Assembly (NCBI GenBank): GCA_965200615.1
Contig: OZ241377.1
Coordinates: forward strand, 1,302,001 to 1,366,000
From: Bin5 sp965200615
GTDB taxonomy: Bacteria > Chloroflexota > Anaerolineae > Caldilineales > Caldilineaceae
DNA length: 64,000 nt
Reading direction: 5' to 3'
Notes under the pieces: generated by a model
The model's input: only the letters and a program-made list of their open reading frames with translations
Told to the model about the DNA's origin: nothing
The model's database searches: none
Shown here: positions 41,621 to 49,984 of the stretch, piece by piece
How the letters are laid out: each line of letters begins with the position of its first letter
Position numbering within the stretch: the stretch's first letter is position 1
Translations under genes and position numbers: made by a program

Positions 41621-42508
41621 TTAAAGTTCACGAAAGTCCCCTTGAAAGACTTCCTTGACGTGCCAGGAAACGTACTCTTCGTCCGGGTAACAGGACTGCC
41701 TCTGAGGGAATTTGAGCTGCTGGCCATGGAAGCGCATCAGCCACTCCTGGAAGCCCTCCGAACCGTTTGCTTCATCAGATACCATGACCTGCAGTTGTTT
41801 TGACAAGGTAAAGGCGCCGCGGTCAAAGAGCCTTTGGTGGAGCACGCATAGCGCCAGTCCATTCGTCTCTGTGTCAGGGCCCCCAGCTTGCTTCCACTTA
41901 ACATGGGCGGCTTCCAAGGCAACGGGTTGGTGGCGCAGTCGCACGTCGAAACCGCAAACGGCGCATCTATATTCGTAGGCTTTCAGAACATTCTCCAGGA
42001 AGTCGAAGTCTCGTTTGACATGGCCGGTTCCTGCCAGAGGCAGCTCTATCTCGACAGCCTGCAGAATGTCTTCATGGATCGAAGGTGGGAAGTGAGCGTC
42101 CAATATGCCCTGGGTGATTTGCAGTGCCAGGTCGTGATCGTCTTGCAGTTGCCGAGCAATGTCTTCAGTAAATCCTCCTGATACTTCGTACACATCAAGG
42201 TCGCTCTTTCTGGCATCCCCACTTGGTGTCTGACTTATCAGATATGCTTCGGGTATCTCCCAGACCCCATCGTTCTGAAGTCTCCAGAACGGAAGTTGTG
42301 AGTGATAGTTCTGTCTTTTCGGTCCAAACTCTCGCAAAAGGTTTCCGAGTCTCTCATCTACCTCGGAGTAGGGAAGCAAGCGTTGAGCGCCTTGCAAAAG
42401 CCTGCCGATTGCATACAGAATCAGCAAAGGCTTATGAGGCGCTCTCTCGTCGCCTCTCTGCCATACTCTCAGGGATTCAAACTTTCGGGTAATCTCTTCC
42501 CTACGCAT
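41621..42508 (-). CDS. SBD-HNH endonuclease, phosphorothioate-dependent type IV restriction family
   Basis: 295 residues. The N-terminal part is the sulfur-binding-domain type (RAPHKPLLILYAIGRLLQG, REFGPKRQNYHSQLPFWRLQ, NDGVWEIP) of ScoMcrA-like enzymes. The C-terminal HNH nuclease has CAVCGFD, VALEAAHVKWKQAGGPD and ALCVLHQRLFDRGAF, giving Cys and His ligands and the catalytic His of LEAAHV. Such enzymes cut DNA carrying phosphorothioate modification. No dnd modification genes are in the window, consistent with a defence against foreign modified DNA. It stands alone, 240 nt upstream of the BREX-like operon and same strand. Confidence 0.85.
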   Translation of the reverse strand: MRREEITRKFESLRVWQRGDERAPHKPLLILYAIGRLLQGAQRLLPYSEVDERLGNLLREFGPKRQNYHSQLPFWRLQNDGVWEIPEAYLISQTPSGDARKSDLDVYEVSGGFTEDIARQLQDDHDLALQITQGILDAHFPPSIHEDILQAVEIELPLAGTGHVKRDFDFLENVLKAYEYRCAVCGFDVRLRHQPVALEAAHVKWKQAGGPDTETNGLALCVLHQRLFDRGAFTLSKQLQVMVSDEANGSEGFQEWLMRFHGQQLKFPQRQSCYPDEEYVSWHVKEVFQGDFREL

Positions 42509-42838
42509 CTGTCAAGGTTAGGAGTGTTGAAGAAGGTAAGGAGATAAACGGGGCGTCTAAGGGATACTATTCAGGGATTCGTTACGGAATTCGCAATTGC
42601 GGACAGCATTTACAATGCTGGACAACCCTGGCGCACGAGGAACCGGCATTGGTTGCCGGCCCCCGGCCAGTCGACCAACTGAGGAGGCGCTCCCCTTTAT
42701 GGGCATTGACGATCGCGCCGGACTTCTGTATCATCGCCATGTCACCGCCAGCATACCACAATCTGAATAATCTACAATCGTACAATCCCGGTTTGGGGAT
42801 TGCGCCTTTCATAAGATGGCAGGAGACCGAACCGGGCA
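42509..42838. other. Intergenic, divergent promoter region
   Basis: Separates the HNH gene (minus) and hicB (plus). No gene recognised; an inverted pair ACCGGCATTGG...CCGGC near 42650 gives a small hairpin. Confidence 0.4.
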
Positions 42839-43084
42839 ATGATAGCGAAAATGCCGCTGGTACTGGAACCTCAGCCCGAAGGGGACTACACCGTCACCTC
42901 ACCGCTACTGCCGGAGCTGATAACCGAGGGCGACACCATGGCCGAGGCCCTGGCCAACGTGGAAGACGCCTTTGGCGCGGTTGTCGAGATATACCAGGAC
43001 AGAGGCCGTCCACTGCCATCGAGCCTCTATGTGGAAGACGCCAACGGCCCCTTGTCCGTCGAGACGATCGTTTCCGTCCCGTGA
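42839..43084 (+). CDS. hicB: HicB-family antitoxin
   Basis: 81 residues, with the short-HicB pattern: LEPQPEGDYTVTSPLLPELI, TEGDTMAEALANVEDAFGAV. It has no added DNA-binding domain. Either ATG 42839 or 42851 could start it. The stop overlaps (GTGA) the start of a hicA stump, the usual hicBA order and coupling. With the toxin gene broken it is an orphan antitoxin. Confidence 0.8.
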   Translation: MIAKMPLVLEPQPEGDYTVTSPLLPELITEGDTMAEALANVEDAFGAVVEIYQDRGRPLPSSLYVEDANGPLSVETIVSVP

Positions 43085-43188
43085 GATACAGGGAGGCCGC
43101 CCGCAAACTGGCAAACCTGCGGTGGTACGAGATTCATATCAATCACCAATTTCGCGCCCGAGGCCCCGCCTGCGCTCGATCCTCATAA
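43081..43188 (+). pseudogene. Truncated hicA
   Basis: GTG 43081 opens VRYREAARKLANLRWYEI, the normal HicA N-terminal helix, then the sequence changes and stops after 35 residues without the catalytic GSH motif. A 3' deletion of the toxin gene. Confidence 0.65.
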
Positions 43189-43390
43189 AAATACCTCCTC
43201 AGTCCGCCTGTTTCCCCTTCACGAACACGCCGCCGTTCCCCTGCCGGAAACCCGCCACCCATACCCCGAATTGTGCACAATCCTCACCTATCGTGTAAAC
43301 TACTCCCATCTCCGCTCACCAGCGTCATACAGTTCAACCGAACTGTGCCATACACAACCCTTCACACTCACACCCGCACAGGAGAACAGA

Positions 43391-44959
43391 ATGCTTGGAA
43401 GACGTATCAGAACTATTTCGATTCTCGCCGCGCTCCTCGCCCTGCTCGTCATGACCGGTTGCGTCGCCGCGGGCCCCAGCGCCGCCCAGTCCGGCGATAT
43501 GGCCGCCGACGAAATGGCCGAGCCGGCTGAAGAAGGCTACCCGGAAGAGATGATCATCGGCATGGGCGCCCTGCCCGTCACCCTCGTGGGCAACACCGTC
43601 CCATCGCTCCAGTCGCGTATCTTCTCCAAACTGATGTACGAGACGCTGGCCGTCCTCAATGAAGAGACCGGCGCCATCGACCCCGTCCTGCTCGAATCCA
43701 TGGAGCTGGTCGACGATGTCACCGTTCGTATCGTCATCAAGGAAGGCATTGAGTTTCATAACGGCGAAATCCTCACCGCGCCCGGCCTCGCCAAGAGCTT
43801 CGAGCTGCTCAGGGACGCCGACCCGCAGAAGTTCACCTGGTCCTTCCGCCAGCTCAACGACTACGACTCCTACGAGGTGATCGACGACTACACCATGGAG
43901 TTCACGCTCATCGAACCGCTCGATCGCTGGGCCAATCTCTTCGCCAACCACATGCCGCTCGCGCCCGACCACCTCGAAGCGGTCGGCCTTGACGGCTACA
44001 TCGAAGAGCCGGTCGGCACCGGCCCCTACAAGTTCTCATCCTGGCAGCGCGACAGCTACATCACCCTCGAGCGCTGGGAAGACCATCCCGACGGCCTGCC
44101 CGTCATCGAAAAGGTGACCTTCCGCCACATGCCGGAAGCGGCCGTGCGCGTCGCCGCCCTCAAGAGCGGTGAGATCCACATCGCCGCCCACGTGCCCCCA
44201 GACCAGATCGAAAGCCTGACCGCCGAAGGATTCGAGCTTTACGCCGGCGACAGCATGCAGAGCATGTACGTCGGCATCAACATCTACGGCCGCAACGAAA
44301 TCCTGAATGACGTGCGCGTGCGCCAGGCCATGCTCTACTCGGTCGACCTCGACGGCATGTGGAACACCATCGCCGGCGGCTTCGGCACCAAGCTGGACTG
44401 CCAGATCGTCGCCCCCGGCGGCTTCGGCTACAACCCCGACGTCCAGACCTATCCCTACGATCCTGAAAAGGCCAAAGCGCTCCTCGCCGAAGCCGGCTAT
44501 CCCGACGGCTTCACCATCACGGGCTCCGCCACCACCGGCCGCTACTTCCGCGACCGCACCTTCATGGACGCCCTCGCGGCCCAGTGGGCCCAGGTCGGCA
44601 TCACCGTCGAGATGGAGTACCCCGAGTCCTCCGTCTGGCTGCAGGAGCTGATCGACCAGACCCTGCCGCCGATCATGAACATCGGCCTCAACTGGTATCT
44701 GAGCGACAACACGACCTCCATGTGGGGCCCAGTCGGCGACTCCGCCCCCGATCCCGGTTTCCTTGAAATGACGGCCGCCAAGCGCACCATCGCCGACCCG
44801 GTCGAACGCGAGGCCGTGGTCAAAGATATCGCCGCCTACATCTGCGACAACGCCCAGGCCCTGCACGCCTACACCATTCCGGCCCTCTACGCGCTCAGCC
44901 CGGGCCTGCCGGAACTGTCCTTCAGCAAATCGTTCGAGATCTTCATCCCGACCGAATAG
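43391..44959 (+). CDS. Family-5 (peptide-type) solute-binding lipoprotein
   Basis: 522 residues from ATG 43391 with GGAGAACAGA in front; the frame is open 40 codons upstream but the signal peptide begins here. Lipoprotein signal ILAALLALLVMTGC (lipobox Cys about 24), then an acidic linker (DMAADEMAEPAEE). SBP_bac_5 features: ELVDDVTVRIVIKEGIEFHN, VGTGPYKFSSWQRDSYITLE, LNDVRVRQAMLYSVDLDGMW, YPYDPEKAKALLAEAGYPDG. Binds peptides, nickel or sugars outside the membrane and delivers them to the permeases at 45050 and 48833. No ATPase gene is adjacent; those of another locus may serve. Confidence 0.9.
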   Translation: MLGRRIRTISILAALLALLVMTGCVAAGPSAAQSGDMAADEMAEPAEEGYPEEMIIGMGALPVTLVGNTVPSLQSRIFSKLMYETLAVLNEETGAIDPVLLESMELVDDVTVRIVIKEGIEFHNGEILTAPGLAKSFELLRDADPQKFTWSFRQLNDYDSYEVIDDYTMEFTLIEPLDRWANLFANHMPLAPDHLEAVGLDGYIEEPVGTGPYKFSSWQRDSYITLERWEDHPDGLPVIEKVTFRHMPEAAVRVAALKSGEIHIAAHVPPDQIESLTAEGFELYAGDSMQSMYVGINIYGRNEILNDVRVRQAMLYSVDLDGMWNTIAGGFGTKLDCQIVAPGGFGYNPDVQTYPYDPEKAKALLAEAGYPDGFTITGSATTGRYFRDRTFMDALAAQWAQVGITVEMEYPESSVWLQELIDQTLPPIMNIGLNWYLSDNTTSMWGPVGDSAPDPGFLEMTAAKRTIADPVEREAVVKDIAAYICDNAQALHAYTIPALYALSPGLPELSFSKSFEIFIPTE

Positions 44960-44982
44960 GGAACAGCGAGAAGAGAGTGAAG

Positions 44983-45038
44983 GGGAGTGAGTAGAGAGTG
45001 AGGAGTTCTCTCACTCCTCTCTACTCTTTACTCACTCC
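44983..45038 (+). promoter_or_regulatory. Stem-loop between binding-protein and permease genes
   Basis: A long imperfect inverted repeat built of GAGTGAG/CTCACTC units (GGAGTGAGTAGAGAGTGAGG against CACTCCTCTCTACTC-ACTCACTCC). Such structures protect upstream mRNA and lower permease expression relative to the binding protein. Confidence 0.6.
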
Positions 45039-45049
45039 TCGCCCTAACT

Positions 45050-45985
45050 ATGCGCGCCTTCGTTATTCGCCGCCTGCTGCAGGCGCTCCTCGTCATATTC
45101 ATGGTCGTAACGCTGGTCTTTTTCCTGATTCGCGTGTCCGGCGATCCCGCCAGCCTCGGCGTCAACCTGGATCCGAACCGCACTGCCGAGGAGATCAAGG
45201 AGGAGTACGAGGAGATCCGCCGCAAGATGGGGCTGGACAAGCACCCCGTCATCCAGTACGTCGTCTTCTGGCAACGCACGCTGCAGCTCGACTTCGGCCA
45301 CTCCTTCCGCTACGGCGTGCCCACCACCACCGTCATCTTCGAACGCCTGCCCAACAGTCTGCGCCTCGGGGGCGCCGCCCTCGCGCTTGGCATCGTCCTC
45401 GGCCTGCCCCTCGGCATCATCGCCGCGCTGCGCCGCGGCACCATAATCGACACCGCCGCCACCATGGGCGCGGTCCTCGGCATCGTCACGCCCCCTTTCT
45501 TTCTCGCCATCGTTCTCATCCTCATCTTTTCCGTCCAGCTCAGACTCCTGCCAACATCCGGCGTCGGCACCTGGAAGCACCTGATCCTGCCCGCCGTCAC
45601 CCTCTCCACCGGCCTTATCGCCACCGTCGCCCGCATCGCCCGTTCCGGCATGCTCGAGGCCCTCGGCCAGGACTACGTCCGCACCGCCCGCGCCAAAGGG
45701 CTCGCAGAGCGCGCCGTCATCTTCGGCCACGCGCTCCGCAACGGCAGCCTGTCGGTCATCACCGTCACGCTCTCATCCCTGCCGCATCTCATCGGCACCG
45801 TCGTCGTCGTCGAAATCGTCTTCTCCTGGCCCGGCGTCGGCAATCTCATGGCCCAGTCGGTCATGGCCCGCGACTATCCCGTCGTCTTTCTCGACGTCAT
45901 TCTCTTCTCCGTCCTGACCGTCGTCACATTCCTCGTCATGGACCTTGTCTACGTCATGGTCGATCCGCGCGTCCGCCACCGTTAA
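45050..45985 (+). CDS. Peptide-type ABC permease (DppB-like)
   Basis: 311 residues, typical length. RRLLQALLVIFMVVTLVFFL is TM1; RVSGDPA, GLDKHPVIQYVVFW and LQLDFGHSF precede the core; the EAA loop is DYVRTARAKGLAERAVIFGH; it ends with FSWPGVGNLMAQSVMARDYP and VDPRVRHR. Its natural partner (48833) is now 2.8 kb away, separated by an inserted restriction gene. Confidence 0.92.
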   Translation: MRAFVIRRLLQALLVIFMVVTLVFFLIRVSGDPASLGVNLDPNRTAEEIKEEYEEIRRKMGLDKHPVIQYVVFWQRTLQLDFGHSFRYGVPTTTVIFERLPNSLRLGGAALALGIVLGLPLGIIAALRRGTIIDTAATMGAVLGIVTPPFFLAIVLILIFSVQLRLLPTSGVGTWKHLILPAVTLSTGLIATVARIARSGMLEALGQDYVRTARAKGLAERAVIFGHALRNGSLSVITVTLSSLPHLIGTVVVVEIVFSWPGVGNLMAQSVMARDYPVVFLDVILFSVLTVVTFLVMDLVYVMVDPRVRHR

Positions 45986-46796
45986 CGCCACCGGCCCGCC
46001 CATGAGCATCAATATCGCCGCCGCCAATCCCCAATCCCAAGACGAGCCCACAATAGCGGCCTCCCCTATCCCCTCGCCCCTATCCTTTGGGGGGTCGGGC
46101 CTATTCGGCCCTCCCTTGTGCGGGGGCTCCGCCCCCGCAACGCCCCCTCTCCTACAACATGCCTCATCGACCATACGCCGCGTCGCCACCAGGCGCCTCT
46201 TCCACCGGACTCGCCCCCCAGCTCCCGAACCGTCCCAAAGTTCGAGCGCGAGCCAACCAAGGTCCAACAGCCAGCGCCAGTACCATCAAAAACAAGCACC
46301 AGCAATCCCGAAAATCCACATTCACAATCCCGCAAATCCCGATTCAGACAACCAGCGTCCCGGAAATGCCCTTCATTCTGGAGAAAACTTGAAAATCCTG
46401 CCCAAAGCGAGTTAAATGCAAGATGCTTGCGGTCGAAATCAATCTCTCTTTCGAGTGACCCTTATGATCGAAACTATGAACCCCATCATCTCCAAAATGC
46501 CATGTTAGTGGACAAAGAAGGGTGCGCCTCGTGGTCCTTAATTTTTAGACAAGGTCGTGGACTGGCAAATCTCAATTCAGACTCAGGTGAACGAAACTTA
46601 GGTCTCCAAAGTGATTCTTGTCTGAAACCTGAACTAATCACATGGTCTGTACTCTCTGGGTACTCAAGAGGGCAATTCGGGCTCCTCGCCTTTCCTTGCG
46701 CCTTTAGGACAACGTAATGTGAAGATACTTAGCTTACAAAGTGAGAGCCCGTCTTCGACAAATCCTCCATTGTTCTGACTTCGTCTACTGAAAGGT
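45986..46796. other. Left flank of an insertion within a transporter operon
   Basis: ATG 46002 opens MSINIAAANPQSQDEPT, a polar segment like the N-terminal tails of DppC permeases, which suggests the original dppC start is stranded here. Two GC-rich hairpins follow: GGGCC-TATTC-GGCCC (46097-46111) and GCGGGGGC-TCC-GCCCCCGC (46120-46138). After about 46400 composition turns AT-rich. No convincing gene. Confidence 0.45.
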
Positions 46797-48647
46797 TTGG
46801 TTATGCGAACGTCTAAGCCGACAGTTCGTGACTTGTTTGAATCTCGAATTGTCTACAACATTCCCAACTATCAACGCACATACGTTTGGAATCAAGATGA
46901 TCAATGGGAACCCTTGTGGCTAGATATCATCAACATTGCAGGTCCTGCGTCAAACGTTGGTGCCCAATACGATCCAGCACCACACAAACCTCACTTTCTC
47001 GGTGCCACGGTACTAAAAGAAGTGACGGTGGGAGTCGAAGACGCGAAGCGGTACACAGTGGTGGATGGTCAACAACGAATCACAACTATCCAGTTGCTGC
47101 TAACGGCAGTGGCCGACACCTTTCGAGAGTATAAGGAACTTTCGTCTCTCGAAGATTCGGCGCGTGGCTTGACCATAAATTGGGTGAGGGGAGGGGTTTC
47201 TAAATCTGAGCCTGACAAAATCCATCCATTGGCCGGGGACTTTCGATCATTCACCGAGACGATGAAGTCCAGCAGAGACGAGAGCCAGATAGCGGAAATC
47301 TCTGGCCCCATAGGAGACTGTTATCGATTCTTTCGACACCTGGCTTCCCAATGGCTAGTAGACGGAGAAGACTCTGGAGTTCCTATCGAGGCTCGCGCAC
47401 ACGCGCTCTTGACAGCAATTTGTGACAAGCTGCAAGTGGTAGCGATCTATCTGGATACTGACGAGAATGAGTCCGCGATTTTTGAAGCCCTGAATGCCCG
47501 AGGTGAGCCCTTATCCGAGTGGGAAAAGGTTAAGAACTATATTCTCTTCAAAGCCAGTGAAATACCAGGTGTTGATCAGGGCAATTTGTACGAAAGCTAT
47601 TTGAGGCCATTCGACGACCGCCAATGGCTAGAGGAAACCGGTCGAGGGGCAGCACGTCGCCGAATGTCCGATCTGTTCTTGGACTATTGGCTTGAGTCAA
47701 AACTTGAACGTTCGGTCAACGCGCGTCGTGTTTTCCGAGAGTTCCGTGCCGAATTGGATAGGCCTGCCAGTCTGATTAACTTAGAGGCATGGTGTGCTGA
47801 ACTCGTTAAGGACGGAAGCTACTTTCTGCGATGGCAGACCACACAGGAATGGGATGGTGGCTTGGAAACCATTTTTCATTCGCGCCGGAGAGCGAGCGGT
47901 ATAGGTGCAATCTGGCCCCTATTGTTGGCTCTGTCGCGTATTACCATAGCTCCGGAAGACAGGAGGAGATGCCTTGGAGCATTGGACAGCTATCTCTGGA
48001 GGCGTAACATAGTTGGTCGGCAAGGACGAAATTACGACACGATTACCATGGAACTAATGAAGGTCTTGCCCAAAGAGTCAAACGGCGGGTTGTCATTTAG
48101 CAACGCTATTATCGATCAACTGGTCAAATACGAACGAGTCGGATCCTATTGGCCGCATGACGATGAAGTGCGGCAAAAGGTCCTTGAACGAAACATGTGG
48201 GGAGGAACCATTCGGCAAGTGCTTGAAGCGGTTGAAAGGGGAATGATGCGGGGCCGGCGTCCAGGAAACGAAATCATGTCAGGCGGCCTCCCCATAGAGC
48301 ACCTGATGCCTCAAACCCGCAGTGCGGAGGACTGGCCGCTTCCGGCAAACTCTGATGAAGACGCTGAGGTCATGCGTGACGACATTATTCATCGCTTGGG
48401 CAATTTGACTTTGGTCGAGCATGGGTTGAATTCGAAACTAAGTAATCGGCCATGGGTCGAAAAGCGATGTATTCTCAAGGAAGAAGATAACCTTTACATC
48501 AATAAAGAACTGCTGAATCACGCACCTGTTAGTCACTGGGACGAGGACCAAATCCGTTTAAGGGGAGAGAGACTAGCAGACTACATCATTAGGATATGGC
48601 CCCGTGGGCATGATGTGACGGGGGAAATTGAGCGGCTAAAGCCGTAG
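46797..48647 (+). CDS. GmrSD-type restriction protein (DUF262-DUF1524)
   Basis: 616 residues. The N-terminal DUF262 domain has IPNYQRTYVWNQDDQWEPLW (about 22-41) and the nucleotide-hydrolysis motif VVDGQQRITTIQLLL (about 88-102), then IFEALNARGEPLSEWEKVKN. The C-terminal DUF1524 His-Me nuclease has PIEHLMPQT (catalytic His about 502) and HRLGNLTLVEHGLNSKLSNR. This is the single-chain form of GmrSD type IV enzymes, which cut DNA with glucosylated hydroxymethylcytosine or other modified bases. GC is far lower than the flanking permease genes, and the gene splits their operon, so it arrived by transfer. Confidence 0.88.
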   Translation: MVMRTSKPTVRDLFESRIVYNIPNYQRTYVWNQDDQWEPLWLDIINIAGPASNVGAQYDPAPHKPHFLGATVLKEVTVGVEDAKRYTVVDGQQRITTIQLLLTAVADTFREYKELSSLEDSARGLTINWVRGGVSKSEPDKIHPLAGDFRSFTETMKSSRDESQIAEISGPIGDCYRFFRHLASQWLVDGEDSGVPIEARAHALLTAICDKLQVVAIYLDTDENESAIFEALNARGEPLSEWEKVKNYILFKASEIPGVDQGNLYESYLRPFDDRQWLEETGRGAARRRMSDLFLDYWLESKLERSVNARRVFREFRAELDRPASLINLEAWCAELVKDGSYFLRWQTTQEWDGGLETIFHSRRRASGIGAIWPLLLALSRITIAPEDRRRCLGALDSYLWRRNIVGRQGRNYDTITMELMKVLPKESNGGLSFSNAIIDQLVKYERVGSYWPHDDEVRQKVLERNMWGGTIRQVLEAVERGMMRGRRPGNEIMSGGLPIEHLMPQTRSAEDWPLPANSDEDAEVMRDDIIHRLGNLTLVEHGLNSKLSNRPWVEKRCILKEEDNLYINKELLNHAPVSHWDEDQIRLRGERLADYIIRIWPRGHDVTGEIERLKP

Positions 48648-48832
48648 ACAGCGCGTCAGTTGAAGGTCAAAACGTGGGTGGAAGGGACAAGTAGGGCTGT
48701 GAAGAGGTAGGCGTGCCCCCGCTGTTTCTAGATCATAGAACAGGTCATTCGTGGGCTAGGTGATTTGCCCAAATAGATCGCAAAGTGACTATTGCTGAGT
48801 AGTTACTCGAAAACCAAGAGCGTGACATTCTG

Positions 48833-49735
48833 ATGTCCACAATTCTGGAACAACGAAGCATACTCGCTCGTAACCCGCACCGCAGTTTGTGGGGAGAGGC
48901 CTGGACCCACCGCCAGGGCATCGTCGGGGGCTTACTCCTCCTCGGTTTCGCCTTCATGGCCATCTTCGGCCCCCTTCTCGCCCCCCACGACCCCATCGCC
49001 ATCGACCTCGGCAACCCCTTCGCCAAACCGGCCTGGCTCGACCTCGAAAACGGCACCGGCGTCATGGGCACCGACAACCTCGGCCGCGACGTCTTCAGCC
49101 GCGTCCTCGTCGGCTCCCGCATCTCCCTCCTCATCGGCTTCTCCGCCACCATCGTCGGCATCGCCTCCGGCATCGTCATGGGCCTCATCGCCGGCTACCG
49201 CGGCGGCCTCGCCGGCGACATCATTATGCGCGTCGCCGACACGCAGACCGCCATCCCCTTCCTCGTCCTCCTCATCGCCGCGGTCGCCTTCATCGGCGGC
49301 GGGCTCCTCAACATCATCCTCTTCCTGGGTATCGGCGCCTGGGTCGGCTATGCCCGCCTCATCCGCGGCGAAGTGCTCAGCATCCGCGAGCGCGACTTCG
49401 TCGATGCCGCGCGCGCCATCGGCGCCGGCGACGCCCGCATCATGTTCCGCCACATCCTGCCCAACGCCGTCGCGCCCGTCATCGTCGCCGCCTCCCTCTC
49501 CTTCGGCTCCATGATCCTCACCGAGTCCGCACTCAGCTTCCTGGGCTTCGGCGTCTCCACCCTCATCCCCACCTGGGGCAAAATGGTCGCCGACGCCCGC
49601 GACTACATCACCACCGACTGGCATCCCAGCGTCTTTCCCGCCCTCGCCATCATGCTCGTCGTCCTCGGCGCCAACCTGCTCGGCGACTGGCTGCGCGATA
49701 TTTTCGATCCCCGCCTGCGCGGCCGCCAAAGCTGA
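48833..49735 (+). CDS. Peptide-type ABC permease (DppC-like)
   Basis: 300 residues. RNPHRSLWGEAWTHRQGIVG leads into TM1; VMGTDNLGRDVFSRVLVGSR and the EAA loop RDFVDAARAIGAGDARIMFRH are diagnostic; it ends SFLGFGVSTLIPTWGKMV and DIFDPRLRGR. High GC like dppB at 45050 but unlike the GmrSD gene between them. The start may be secondary after loss of the original 5' end. Downstream ATPase genes are absent. Confidence 0.9.
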   Translation: MSTILEQRSILARNPHRSLWGEAWTHRQGIVGGLLLLGFAFMAIFGPLLAPHDPIAIDLGNPFAKPAWLDLENGTGVMGTDNLGRDVFSRVLVGSRISLLIGFSATIVGIASGIVMGLIAGYRGGLAGDIIMRVADTQTAIPFLVLLIAAVAFIGGGLLNIILFLGIGAWVGYARLIRGEVLSIRERDFVDAARAIGAGDARIMFRHILPNAVAPVIVAASLSFGSMILTESALSFLGFGVSTLIPTWGKMVADARDYITTDWHPSVFPALAIMLVVLGANLLGDWLRDIFDPRLRGRQS

Positions 49736-49984
49736 ACCGACTGTCCAGCGGACCAACTGGCGCTCGGATTCTTCGCCTGGGGCGCCGATTTTGTGGTACA
49801 CTGAAAGACTCGCAGAAAACAGCCTTGCGGAATCACCTGCATAACTGCACAATGCAATGGTCGGGGCGCCGGGCAGGACACCGGACAGAACGACTGAGGG
49901 GCTTTCCATCCGGTTTTGCCGCGCGTTCAGGCACGACAGGACTTTGCGCTTCGAGCCGGCTGCGGAGCTATCGAAGGAGAAACC

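Noticed and set aside
46118..46717. 199-codon plus-strand frame left of the GmrSD gene
   Set aside because: No Shine-Dalgarno, low-complexity Pro/Ser/Gln content over GC hairpins, no recognisable domain.
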